Shown: positions 41,836 to 50,114 of the stretch, piece after piece
Layout: the number at the start of each line of letters is the position of its first letter
How positions within the stretch are numbered: position 1 is the stretch's first letter
From: an uncultured Anaerolineae bacterium
GTDB lineage: Bacteria; Chloroflexota; Anaerolineae; Promineifilales; Promineifilaceae
Direction of reading: 5' to 3'
DNA: 64,000 nucleotides
NCBI GenBank assembly: GCA_905479495.1
Contig: CAJQMR010000016.1
Location: 248,001 to 312,000 of the forward strand
Translations under genes and position numbers: made by a program
Notes under the pieces: model-generated
Told to the model about the DNA's origin: nothing
Seen by the model: the letters and a program-made list of their open reading frames with translations, nothing else
The model's database searches: none

Positions 41836-41926
41836 CGACCGTCTTTTCGGACTGCGCGATGGCTCTTCAAATGGGTCTTTGCGGCGCTGCCGCCGTACCT
41901 TTTGTGTATCTATAACTCACCTCTGT

Positions 41927-41990
41927 TAGCGGTAATTGCGTTATGAGGCAATTGGATAATTACAAACCCCAATTACGCAATTACCCAATT
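41927..41990. repeat. Inverted repeat with GGTAATTGCG / CAATTACCC arms
   Basis: GCGGTAATTGCGTTATG and GGCAATTGGATAATTAC face CCAATTACGCAATTACC. It lies between mltG and ruvX. Confidence 0.65.
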
Positions 41991-42420
41991 ACCCTTGATG
42001 CGCATCCAGATAACTTTGCAAAATAAATGCTGCCGCCACCGCATCCACCTGCTGGCGAGCTTTTTTGCCCCGCTTGCCCCGCTGGCGCAGGCTCTCTTCT
42101 GCCTTCACCGTGGTGAAGCTCTCGTCCCAAAATTGGATAGGCACCTTACACAGCAAACTAAACTCGGCGATATAGTCACGAATCCAAACGGCCGTATCGC
42201 TATCACCACCCTCGCTGGTCGTCGGCAAACCCACGACCAGCAGCGTCACCTTTTGCTCCGCCAGAATTTGCTGGTAACGGGCAAAATCTTCCTCGCGCGA
42301 TTTGCGCTTCACCACACCGTAGGATTGGGCAATCGTCCGCGTCGGGTCGCTAATGGCCACGCCGATGCGCTTGCTGCCCAAATCCAAAGCCATCACCCGG
42401 CCGGGGTAGCGGGCACTCAC
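41989..42420 (-). CDS. ruvX: Holliday junction resolvase-like / pre-16S rRNA nuclease RuvX (YqgF)
   Basis: 143 residues, full length. RNase H-like fold with VMALDLGSKRIGVAISDP (first Asp), LLVVGLPTTSEGG, FWDESFTT (Glu) and QQVDAVAAAFILQSYL (Asp). It trims the 5' end of 16S rRNA. It overlaps the NUDIX gene by four bases (ATGA). Confidence 0.95.
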   Translation of the reverse strand: MSARYPGRVMALDLGSKRIGVAISDPTRTIAQSYGVVKRKSREEDFARYQQILAEQKVTLLVVGLPTTSEGGDSDTAVWIRDYIAEFSLLCKVPIQFWDESFTTVKAEESLRQRGKRGKKARQQVDAVAAAFILQSYLDAHQG

Positions 42421-42989
42421 GATTGCAATTCCCCCAACGCGTGCAGGGCAAAAAAGAGGGCACTTTGCTGTACTGAATCCACAAGCTCACCCGCAAACAA
42501 CATCCGCTTCGCCTCTGCGATGGGCAGCTTGAGCAGTTCCATCTCTTCGTGTTCGTCCCAGCTGGGAACGGCCGTTTCCACACAGCCCGTCGCCAAAAAA
42601 TAATAAGCTTTGCAGCTCAACCGTGCCGGGTCTGGCGAACCGCTGCCGATCAACTGCATCTCGGCACAGTCGCAGCCGGTTTCTTCCAGCAGTTCACGCC
42701 GTGCCGCAGCCATAGGCGATTCCCCTTCATCAATGAGGCCGCCAGGTGTTTCCAGCAGCGTCTGCACCGCACCATGCCGGTAAATGCGCGCAAACAAAAT
42801 CTCGCCAGCCGCCGTGACGGGGACAATATTCACGTAATCGCCGCTTTCCATGATGTAGTACGGATCGATAAGACGGCCGTTGCCCATCTCGCACGTATCT
42901 GCCCGTACCGCAAGCCACTCATTTTGCAACAAATATTCCGAATTTAATACTTTCCAATCTAAATGATGCATATCTTTCTTTTTTGCCAC
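42417..42989 (-). CDS. NUDIX hydrolase, ADP-ribose pyrophosphatase type
   Basis: 190 residues from a GTG; an ATG at 42971 is an alternative. The NUDIX box is complete: GGLIDEGESPMAAARRELLEETG. The sequence around it (DYVNIVPVTAAGEILFARIYRHG) fits the ADP-ribose pyrophosphatase branch, which cleans up nucleotide sugars. Cytoplasmic. Coupled to ruvX by overlap. Confidence 0.9.
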   Translation of the reverse strand: MAKKKDMHHLDWKVLNSEYLLQNEWLAVRADTCEMGNGRLIDPYYIMESGDYVNIVPVTAAGEILFARIYRHGAVQTLLETPGGLIDEGESPMAAARRELLEETGCDCAEMQLIGSGSPDPARLSCKAYYFLATGCVETAVPSWDEHEEMELLKLPIAEAKRMLFAGELVDSVQQSALFFALHALGELQS

Positions 42990-43039
42990 AGAGGGCGCTT
43001 ATTGACTTGCCGTTTTGCCTACGATATCCAAGTGAAGAT

Positions 43040-43087
43040 AGTGAAAAGTAAAAAGTCAGCCACTTTTCACTTATCACTTTTCACTCA
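43040..43087. repeat. AAAAGTGAAAAG-family inverted repeat
   Basis: AGTGAAAAGTAAAAAGT faces ACTTTTCACTTATCACTTTT. Confidence 0.8.
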
Positions 43088-43090
43088 AAG

Positions 43091-44650
43091 TTACGGTTCA
43101 ATCTCTGTCTGAATCCTTGTGGTTAAATATGGCACGCGGTCGAACCAGAGGGGCCAGATGTCTAACGTGGGCGCGGCGCGGAGAGGCAGATTTTGGTACA
43201 GGTAAGCTGCGGCCGTTTCTGGGGATTGTCCGGTAACGGCCGTAATTGGACCATCCAGCGCCAAATTGGCCGCCACAACCCCCTCGCCAATCATGGAAAA
43301 GGTTACCCGGCCCGACTCATCCACCGCCACCACATTGCCACTGCTAAAGCGAATGCTATCTGGCACCAGCGTAAACCCATCTGGCACCGCCTGCCCCAGC
43401 GAATCAAAGGCCAAACCGGAAGCAACTGTGGTGTCAACGGCCGTTCCCTCCAGTTCCGCGCGCATCACCAGGGTGAGTTCGGCCGTTTGCTCACCCACAT
43501 CATGCGAAAACGTTTCATCCAACACATTAACCACACGAATGGTGTCCTTCGAAATAAATTCGCGCTCCGTGAGCTGCGCTTCCATGTTGGCCAGGGCCAC
43601 CGCCTGCAAAAATTGCAGCGCCTGCGCCCGCAGCCGCTCCTGATCTTCTGGGGAGACAGCGGCCGTTGCCCGCACTGCGCCCCCATCCATCGCCGCCAAA
43701 TTGCGCACTTCCACCTGCAAATCCAGCGAACCCTGCACCCGATTCACCAAGTTGGCCGCCACGTTGCCCTGGGGTCCAGGTTCCTCGGCGATGACTCCCA
43801 CTTCGGCCGTGCTGCCCACCGCTCCGGCCAGCACCACCTCTTCCAGCGTCTGGAAGGTAATGCTGCTGCCATCAGATGTGCTGACGCGAGTACCTGCCGG
43901 AATGGTTACACTTTGCGCCAGTTGGTTGACAAACAACACCGTGCCCCGTGCCGGCGCATCCGGCAGTTCCACCGCACCTGTTGTCGCCACGCTGGTTTGC
44001 CACGATTCGGTTGCCGTCAACAGCCGCGCCGGCACGGTGTTCAACGCGTAATCCACCGCCGCCACCGCCGGATCAGCAATAACAGCCCGCTCCACCTGCA
44101 CGATTTCAGTTTCGGGTTGCAAAATAATGGTTGCGCCAGGTACTGCGTAGGTAAAGGACGCGTATAAAATGGCAAGCGTCAGGCAAAAGAGGAAAATGGC
44201 AGCGTAGCGCACCAGCCACAAGCGCAAGGTCGATTTGGGGGCCAGACGGCGGTTCATTTCCTGGCGATCGGCAGTATCTAAACGAGGGCTTGGACGTTCC
44301 TCAAAGAATTGTTCCCACTCACCATCCCCCACTGTTGGCAGTCCCACCCGTTCCGAGCGCTTACGCCCGCGCCACCAACCCCGACGGCTCGTCTCCGCAA
44401 TCTCCACCGAGGGGAAGATCGGCAGACCAATTGCCCGCGCCTGCCGGGTGATCGGCACATCGGGCGTCACCAGACCCACTTCCAAACGCTGTCGGTCGGC
44501 AAAACGGCGCAAACGCACCAAATCCAGCCCCTCACGCAGCACGCCGCCATCCTCCGGCAACACCAGCAGCGCCTGCTGCTCGCCCGCCCAGGTCAGCCGG
44601 TCACAAATCGAGATGATGTCGTCTGAATCGTCGAGGTGGATTATTTGCAT
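43091..44650 (-). CDS. Membrane protein with baseplate-J/gp47-like domain
   Basis: 519 residues. A cytoplasmic N-terminal domain (about 1-90) looks like a receiver-fold or nucleotide-like alpha/beta unit (DSDDIISICDRLTWAGEQQALLVLP). A membrane helix lies near 148-170 (YAAIFLFCLTLAILYASFTYAV). The outer part has the baseplate_J pattern: ARGTVLFVNQ, VTIPAGTRVSTSDG and GPQGNVAANLVNRVQG. In these bacteria such proteins are chromosomal and not linked to phage. Function unknown. Between alaS and the NUDIX gene. Confidence 0.75.
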   Translation of the reverse strand: MQIIHLDDSDDIISICDRLTWAGEQQALLVLPEDGGVLREGLDLVRLRRFADRQRLEVGLVTPDVPITRQARAIGLPIFPSVEIAETSRRGWWRGRKRSERVGLPTVGDGEWEQFFEERPSPRLDTADRQEMNRRLAPKSTLRLWLVRYAAIFLFCLTLAILYASFTYAVPGATIILQPETEIVQVERAVIADPAVAAVDYALNTVPARLLTATESWQTSVATTGAVELPDAPARGTVLFVNQLAQSVTIPAGTRVSTSDGSSITFQTLEEVVLAGAVGSTAEVGVIAEEPGPQGNVAANLVNRVQGSLDLQVEVRNLAAMDGGAVRATAAVSPEDQERLRAQALQFLQAVALANMEAQLTEREFISKDTIRVVNVLDETFSHDVGEQTAELTLVMRAELEGTAVDTTVASGLAFDSLGQAVPDGFTLVPDSIRFSSGNVVAVDESGRVTFSMIGEGVVAANLALDGPITAVTGQSPETAAAYLYQNLPLRAAPTLDIWPLWFDRVPYLTTRIQTEIEP

Positions 44651-44651
44651 A

Positions 44652-44706
44652 GAGGAGATTGGAGATTGAGCCTGTTTTTAATCTCTAATCTCCAATCACT
44701 AATCTC
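44652..44706. repeat. GGAGATTGG-family inverted repeat
   Basis: GAGGAGATTGGAGATTGAG faces AATCTCTAATCTCCAATC. Between alaS and the next gene. Confidence 0.8.
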
Positions 44707-44708
44707 AA

Positions 44709-47396
44709 TTATTTGAGCGCCTCTTCAATCAACTTCGGCACCACCGCCAACGCCTCCGGCAGCTTGGACGCATCCTTGCCGCCTGCCTGGGCCATATCGG
44801 GACGACCGCCGCCGCCGCCGCCCACCATCTTCGCCACTTCGCGCACAATGTCGCCCGCCTTGATGCCGCGCGGAATTAAATCTTTGGTCACGGCGGCAAT
44901 GATGATTGGTTTACCGTTGTTAACCGTGGCCAGTACGGCCGTTCCCGACCCCACCTTATCCCGAAAACGATCCGCCATCTGGCGCAAACCATCCACATCC
45001 ACGCCGTCCACCTGCGCGGTGAGTAATTTCACGCCCGCTACCTCTTTGGTTTCAGCCAGGATCGAATCGAACTGGAACGCCGCCAATTTTTGCTGCATCT
45101 GCTCGATGCGCTTCTGCGCTGCCTTCTGCTCCGCTTGCAGCGCCTCCACGCGGGACGCCAACTCGGAGATGGGCACGTTTAGCTGCCCCGCCAGGCGATC
45201 CAGCAAGTTCAGCCGCTCCGCGATGAGCTGCCGCGCCGCCCGCCCGGTCACCGCCTCCACGCGGCGCACCCCAGCCGATACCGCACCTTCGCTGGTAAAG
45301 CGGAACAGGCCAATGTCGTTAGTTTCAGAGACGTGCAGACCGCCGCACAGCTCAAAGCTGTAGGGCGATGAAGCATCGCCTTGGCCAATCTGCACAGTAC
45401 GCACAATCTCGCCGTACTTCTCGCCAAAGAGGGCCATCGCGCCCATGCCAATCGCTTCTTTTTGGCCCATGTACTCAATTTCCACAGGATAATTCGCCAA
45501 AATCGCGTCGTTGATTTTGCCTTCAATTTCAGCCAGCGTGTTGCGATCCACGCCGTGGTCATGGGTGAAGTCGAAGCGCAGCCGGTCCGGCGCAACAAGC
45601 GAACCCGCCTGAGTGACGTGCGTGCCCAGCCGGTCGCGCAGCTCCTGGTGCAAAATGTGGGTGGCCGTATGGTTACGGCGGATGTCGCTGCGGCGCATGT
45701 CGTCCACTTGCAGGTGCACCGGCTGGTTCAGGCTGAATGCACCCTGCACCACTTCACCTACCTGAACCACCAGGCCGTTAAGCGGCTTGCGTGTATCCTC
45801 AACCCGAAAAACAGCATCCCCATCCAGCCCCAAAATCCGGCCCGTGTCACTGACCTCACCACCGGATTCGACGTAGAAGTTGGAAACGGCCGTAACCATC
45901 TCCACTTTATCACCTACCTTCACAGATTCAACCAGTTCCCCATCACGAATCAGCCCCACAATTTCCGACTCGGTTTCGGCACCCATGTACGGATCGTACT
46001 CGACGCCGTCTTCCAGTTGGCCGGTGCTTTGGAGATTGGTGAGGAGACGGCCGTAAACCCCCGTATCCGCACTGTATTCGCCAAACGCGCCCTTGCCACT
46101 AGCAATCGCGTGCGCCTCACGCGCCTCGTTGTACCCTTTTTCATCGACGGTGAAGCCGTGCTCCTGCACCACGTCGCGGGTAATTTCCAGTGGCAGGCCG
46201 TGTGTGGCATACAAATCAAAGGCAACCTCACCCGAAATCTCTTTTTCGCCCTTCTCATTTAGTTCAGCCATGACATGATGCAGCTGCACCAACGCGGATT
46301 CCAACGTACGGGCAAACTTCTTTTCTTCCTGCGTCAGGGTGCGCAGCACATGCTCCTCACGGAGCTTGAGCTCAGGGTATGCTTCACCCATCTGCTGGAT
46401 GTACACCTTGGCAATCTCCGCCAAAAACGGGCCGGTAAAGCCAATGCTAAAGCCAAAACGCACCGCCCGCCGAATGACCATACGCAAGACATAGCCCGCG
46501 CCAGTGCTGCCTGGGCGCACCCCATCAGCAATTAAAAAAGTAGCAGCACGACCATGATCGGCAATGACGCGGTAGCCAACCAGATGCTCCTGCCGCTGCT
46601 CGTTGTCATCGCCTAACAATTCTTGCACCCTATCCAGGACGCTGCTAAACAGATCTGTATCATAGTTGTTGTCTTTACGCTGAATAATCTGCGTCATTCG
46701 TTCCAGGCCCAAACCCGTATCGACTGAAGGTTTGGCTAATGGCTTTAACGTGCCATCCTTCTCACGATTAAACTGCATAAAAACAAGGTTCCAAAACTCC
46801 AGAAACTCTTCGTCATCGTCAGCATTCAGCCGGGAAGGATCACAGGTTGCCATATCACCAGCATAGTAAAACATCTCGGAACAGGGGCCACAAGGGCCGG
46901 TTTCGCCCATTTCCCAGAAGTTGTCTTTTTTGCCAAAGCGCAGAATCTTTTCCGCAGGCAGGTAGCGCTGCCACAGCTCGAAGGATTCGTCGTCGTCGGT
47001 GTAGATGGTGGCCCAAAGGCGCTCTTCTTCCAATTCCAACACGCCGGTGACAAACTGCCAGGCAAAGTCGATGGCTTCTTTTTTGAAGTAGTCGCCAAAG
47101 GAGAAGTTGCCCATCATCTCAAAAAAGGTGTGATGGCGCGGCGAAGGGCCGACGTTTTCTAAATCGTTGTGTTTGCCCTGGACACGCATGACTTTTTGGG
47201 CGGTAGCGGCACGGGTGTACGGCCGTTTCTCTCGCCCCAAAAACACATCGACAAACTGGTTCATCCCGGCATTGGTAAACAGCAGGGTCGGATTGTCATA
47301 TTGCGGCAGTGGGGCACTATCCACCACTTCATGCCGCTGCTCGTTAAAATAATCTAAAAATGCATTGCGAATTTCATTACTGGTTGTGGGTCTCAT
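44709..47396 (-). CDS. alaS: Alanyl-tRNA synthetase
   Basis: 895 residues, full length. The ATG at 47396 follows GGAG; a GTG two codons earlier is also in frame. Class II catalytic core (NAGMNQFVDVFLG, RVQGKHNDLENVG, HHTFFEMMGNFSFGDYFK), editing domain with HTATHILHQ and CGGLH zinc ligands, and a C-terminal DHHA1 domain with a glycine-rich VGGGGGGRPDMAQAGG. It charges tRNA-Ala. Transcription probably comes through the attenuator at 47500-47682. alaS-ruvX-mltG order is conserved with Firmicutes, here with two extra genes. Confidence 0.96.
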   Translation of the reverse strand: MRPTTSNEIRNAFLDYFNEQRHEVVDSAPLPQYDNPTLLFTNAGMNQFVDVFLGREKRPYTRAATAQKVMRVQGKHNDLENVGPSPRHHTFFEMMGNFSFGDYFKKEAIDFAWQFVTGVLELEEERLWATIYTDDDESFELWQRYLPAEKILRFGKKDNFWEMGETGPCGPCSEMFYYAGDMATCDPSRLNADDDEEFLEFWNLVFMQFNREKDGTLKPLAKPSVDTGLGLERMTQIIQRKDNNYDTDLFSSVLDRVQELLGDDNEQRQEHLVGYRVIADHGRAATFLIADGVRPGSTGAGYVLRMVIRRAVRFGFSIGFTGPFLAEIAKVYIQQMGEAYPELKLREEHVLRTLTQEEKKFARTLESALVQLHHVMAELNEKGEKEISGEVAFDLYATHGLPLEITRDVVQEHGFTVDEKGYNEAREAHAIASGKGAFGEYSADTGVYGRLLTNLQSTGQLEDGVEYDPYMGAETESEIVGLIRDGELVESVKVGDKVEMVTAVSNFYVESGGEVSDTGRILGLDGDAVFRVEDTRKPLNGLVVQVGEVVQGAFSLNQPVHLQVDDMRRSDIRRNHTATHILHQELRDRLGTHVTQAGSLVAPDRLRFDFTHDHGVDRNTLAEIEGKINDAILANYPVEIEYMGQKEAIGMGAMALFGEKYGEIVRTVQIGQGDASSPYSFELCGGLHVSETNDIGLFRFTSEGAVSAGVRRVEAVTGRAARQLIAERLNLLDRLAGQLNVPISELASRVEALQAEQKAAQKRIEQMQQKLAAFQFDSILAETKEVAGVKLLTAQVDGVDVDGLRQMADRFRDKVGSGTAVLATVNNGKPIIIAAVTKDLIPRGIKAGDIVREVAKMVGGGGGGRPDMAQAGGKDASKLPEALAVVPKLIEEALK

Positions 47397-47413
47397 TTTC
47401 ACTCCGTTTTTTC

Positions 47414-47480
47414 AGTAATCGGTTATCTGTAATTGGTTATCGGTAAAAAACCGATCACCGACCACCGTTTACCGATTACG
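47414..47480. repeat. GTAATCGGT-family inverted repeat in the alaS leader
   Basis: CAGTAATCGGTTATCTG and GGTTATCGGTAAAA face CCGATCACCG and TTTACCGATTACGG. It lies after the attenuator terminator and before alaS. Confidence 0.85.
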
Positions 47481-47499
47481 GGAATTTTACCGTAGCAAC

Positions 47500-47536
47500 A
47501 AAAAACCGCCAGACTGTTTAAAGCTCAGTCTGGCGG
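47500..47536 (-). terminator. Attenuator terminator ahead of alaS
   Basis: On the minus strand CCGCCAGACTG (47536-47526) and CAGTCTGGCGG (47516-47506) form a perfect 11-bp stem with loop AGCTTTAAA, followed by six T (47505-47500). Its 5' arm can instead pair with CAGTCTGG in the leader (47593-47586). Confidence 0.88.
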
Positions 47537-47568
47537 CGAAGGTGCTGCGCTTAAATTGTGGTGAAAAC

Positions 47569-47646
47569 TCAGGCGGCAACCATTACCAGACTGTGTGTCT
47601 GGGCGGCGGCTGCGGCGGCGCTAACAAGCAATTGAGTCATCATCAT
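47569..47646 (-). CDS. Putative alanine-rich leader peptide of alaS (25 codons)
   Basis: The frame is three ATG codons, TQLLVS, six Ala codons in a row, QTHSLVMV, two more Ala codons and TGA. It starts where transcription from the promoter at 47682-47654 would start, so it needs no Shine-Dalgarno. CCAGAC (47602-47597) and GTCTGG (47591-47586) in its second half form a hairpin just after the Ala run. GTCTGG lies in CAGTCTGG, which can also pair with the terminator's 5' arm. A ribosome held at the Ala codons would cover the first arm and free the second to form the antiterminator. This is the geometry of the trp and his attenuators. Confidence 0.72.
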   Translation of the reverse strand: MMMTQLLVSAAAAAAQTHSLVMVAA

Positions 47647-47653
47647 GGGGCAC

Positions 47654-47682
47654 ATGGTAGCAAATCAGTCTTGGGGTGTCAA
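47654..47682 (-). promoter_or_regulatory. Promoter of the alaS leader
   Basis: A perfect TTGACA (47682-47677), 17 bases, TACCAT (47659-47654). It sits across the stop codon of the upstream gene. Transcription would begin at or within a few bases of the leader's first ATG. Confidence 0.72.
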
Positions 47683-48819
47683 CGGCAAAATCGTCGGCTC
47701 GCCACCGCTGACGATGATGACGCTTTCGTTTTCTTCGTACCAGCCTGCCAGTTGAGCGTCGTCGATCTGTTGGGTGATGACGGCCGTTGCAAACCCTTCG
47801 CCCAACTGATACACCACGACACTGGAACCAAACATCCCTTCTGATTCAGCAATGAGCTGATTGGTGGGAGCGGCATAAAGCATGGCAAACGGCCGTGGCC
47901 CATCCAGCGCCGTGCCATTCTCATCTTGCGGCACAATCGTCTCACGGCCGTCAGCAGCCACAACAGTGAACGGGGCATCAGCGTAAAGCAAATAGCCAGA
48001 ATCCCCCAGCCAAAGTGGCGCATCTCCAATCCAGCTGCTGCCTTCGTAAACACCGCTGGCAATCGGCGGGTTACCCGAATCGCCAGTAGCACTGGTCACA
48101 AATAACTCATTATCCCGCAGGTAGGCAATCTGGCTGCCGTCTGGCGACCAGGAAAAATACGGGTCTACGTCCGCCACAAGGAACACATCCGTGTCTGGCT
48201 CCAACTTCACAATGAGATCAAACCCGCGCCCATTGTGCTTGGCAACAGCCACAGTGGGCTGACCCGAGCTGGCGTCTACAGGAGCCAATGCAGCACGACC
48301 AATATTGGCTTCAGCCCACAGTTGATCACTTCCAGTAGCAAAATTATAAAGGTGCAAATCGGTCACGGATTGCTGATTGACGGTCGATCCCCAAAATTTA
48401 CTGCCGTAGGCCAGCCAGCCAGCACGGTAATCAAAGAAAATCTCAACGTCCACCGGCATTGGCTGGGATGCCAGGTTGCCCTCTTCCAGCATGAGGACGG
48501 GCTGACCATAATTGCCAGTGGCATAGGGCAGCCAGACCTGTGCAGGCACGTCTGGTGCAGGTGATGCAGGTAAAGGCGTAGGGGGTGGTGGCAACCGTGT
48601 GGGACGGCGGGTAGCAGGTGGCTGCGGCGTTGGAGGGATTGTCGTGGGCGGGACATCGGTTGGCGCGGCGGGTACGGCCGTATCCAGCGGTGCCACCTCG
48701 GCTTCAACCATTGTTTCTGCGGTGGGCGATGAAGAAGAAACGGCCGTTGCCGTCGGCGCTGCTTCGCCGCCGCAACCAATCAGAAGCCCAACCAAAATCA
48801 ACCAACCTACTCTTTTCAT
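47665..48819 (-). CDS. Secreted lipoprotein with propeller-like domain
   Basis: 384 residues. Lipobox LLIGCG is followed by a Thr/Pro/Ala-rich linker to about residue 90. The rest is a beta-rich domain with PD40-like strands (DPYFSWSPDGSQIAYLRDNELFV). It resembles the ectodomains at 29662 and 32341. No catalytic motif. AAAGGA before the ATG. The alaS promoter overlaps its last codons. Confidence 0.7.
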   Translation of the reverse strand: MKRVGWLILVGLLIGCGGEAAPTATAVSSSSPTAETMVEAEVAPLDTAVPAAPTDVPPTTIPPTPQPPATRRPTRLPPPPTPLPASPAPDVPAQVWLPYATGNYGQPVLMLEEGNLASQPMPVDVEIFFDYRAGWLAYGSKFWGSTVNQQSVTDLHLYNFATGSDQLWAEANIGRAALAPVDASSGQPTVAVAKHNGRGFDLIVKLEPDTDVFLVADVDPYFSWSPDGSQIAYLRDNELFVTSATGDSGNPPIASGVYEGSSWIGDAPLWLGDSGYLLYADAPFTVVAADGRETIVPQDENGTALDGPRPFAMLYAAPTNQLIAESEGMFGSSVVVYQLGEGFATAVITQQIDDAQLAGWYEENESVIIVSGGEPTILPLTPQD

Positions 48820-48861
48820 TACAAAAATCCTTTTTCTTCCTCTGCATCCTAAACGGTAACC

Positions 48862-49845
48862 CTAAAACAACAGATTCAAAAACGTCTCTTTTTCTAATGG
48901 ACCAAAATACGGCTCTAAATCTGTATTGGCCAACGCCTCTGCCAACCGCTCCGCATCATACCGCAAGCCAGTCAGCTGCATTTCCAGCTCGGCCACATCT
49001 TGTTGACCAGTAAAATCACCATAAATTTTGATGGCTTGAATGTGGCCCTTTTCCACTTCGATGCGAGCATCCAGCTTGCCCACAGGCAGCTTTTCGCTTT
49101 TTTGAATATTGAAAGCGGGGGAACGGCCGTAATTCCAATCCCAGGTCATGTACCGCTGCATAGCAATTTCCCGAATCTGCTCCCAATCGGAATCCGTTAA
49201 AGCGTAAGCAGGAATGTCACCACTACCAAAGATTCCGGTAAGCAAGGCCTGCCGAAACTGGGCAATATCCATATCCTCAGACAATTGTTCCCGGATATTG
49301 GTCACAAACGCACGTACAGATTGCACCGCTTTGGATTCGATCTTTGCCTGTTTGGGGTTGATCGCCCGCAGCATATTCTCCAGATTGGTGTCGAATAAAA
49401 TGGTGCCGTGGCTAAACATGCGCCCCGCAGCCGCATATTGAGCGTTGCCCGAAACTTTTTTGCCATCTACAAAAATATCGCTTTTGCCTTGCAGCCCAGC
49501 GTCAATCCCCAAATCCCGCAAAACCTTGATGACAGGTTCGGTGAACTTCTCAAAGTTGTGCAAATCCTGACGGCCGTGGGTAATAAAGCTGAAATTTAGA
49601 TTGCCCAAATCATGGTACACAGCCCCGCCACCAGAAAGACGCCGCACGACATGAATTTTCTTCTGGCGCACAAAGTCTGGATCAATTTCCTCCACACTGT
49701 TCTGGTTTCGGCCCAAAATCACGGAGGGCGCGTTGATGTAAAAAAGCAGCAGTGGCTCCACCAACTGCACATTCCGCAGCAGATGCTCTTCAATCGCCAG
49801 GTTCATTCTGGGATCAGTGGTTTCTTGATTGTCAACAAATAACAT
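48862..49845 (-). CDS. lplA: Lipoate-protein ligase A
   Basis: 327 residues from the ATG at 49845, preceded by GGAAGAGG; an ATG 15 bases upstream is also in frame. The start MLFVDNQETTDPRMNLAIEEHLL is typical of LplA. RRLSGGGAVYHDLGNLNFS is the lipoyl-AMP binding loop, and GKSDIFVDGKKVSGNAQ holds the catalytic Lys. The C-terminal accessory domain is present. It attaches scavenged lipoate to 2-oxoacid dehydrogenases or the glycine cleavage H protein, neither of which is in the window. Confidence 0.93.
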   Translation of the reverse strand: MLFVDNQETTDPRMNLAIEEHLLRNVQLVEPLLLFYINAPSVILGRNQNSVEEIDPDFVRQKKIHVVRRLSGGGAVYHDLGNLNFSFITHGRQDLHNFEKFTEPVIKVLRDLGIDAGLQGKSDIFVDGKKVSGNAQYAAAGRMFSHGTILFDTNLENMLRAINPKQAKIESKAVQSVRAFVTNIREQLSEDMDIAQFRQALLTGIFGSGDIPAYALTDSDWEQIREIAMQRYMTWDWNYGRSPAFNIQKSEKLPVGKLDARIEVEKGHIQAIKIYGDFTGQQDVAELEMQLTGLRYDAERLAEALANTDLEPYFGPLEKETFLNLLF

Positions 49846-50114
49846 AAGTGCCTCTTCCATACTGGAGGGTTTTCAACTATCGCCTTGACTCATTTTATGC
49901 TATTTCAAAATTCAAGGCTAAATACGCTAATGACAGGCAGGTTGGGATGTATTCCCTATTGTTGAAACGACGCAGCTCCCTGTAAGCTAACACGTATGAA
50001 GTATACAACTTAGGAATGATTATTTTACGGACCTTACGCCGCTGCTCCGACTGCCACTCGCTCCATCTCGATCATAGCCGAAAACGCGTAGGCTCTCTAT
50101 TTATTGTGGGAAGA

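Noticed and set aside
43193..44167. 324-residue plus-strand frame opposite the baseplate-J-like gene
   Set aside because: Antisense shadow with His/Arg-rich, motif-free sequence.
43091..44650. Baseplate-J-like protein as a sign of a prophage or contractile injection system
   Set aside because: No sheath, tube, spike or other phage genes are near; the protein has a membrane helix and sits among housekeeping genes.
47500..47536. The hairpin before alaS as a plain terminator of the upstream gene
   Set aside because: Possible, but the promoter, Ala-run frame and competing arms between the upstream stop and this hairpin fit attenuation better; kept as the main finding with stated tests.
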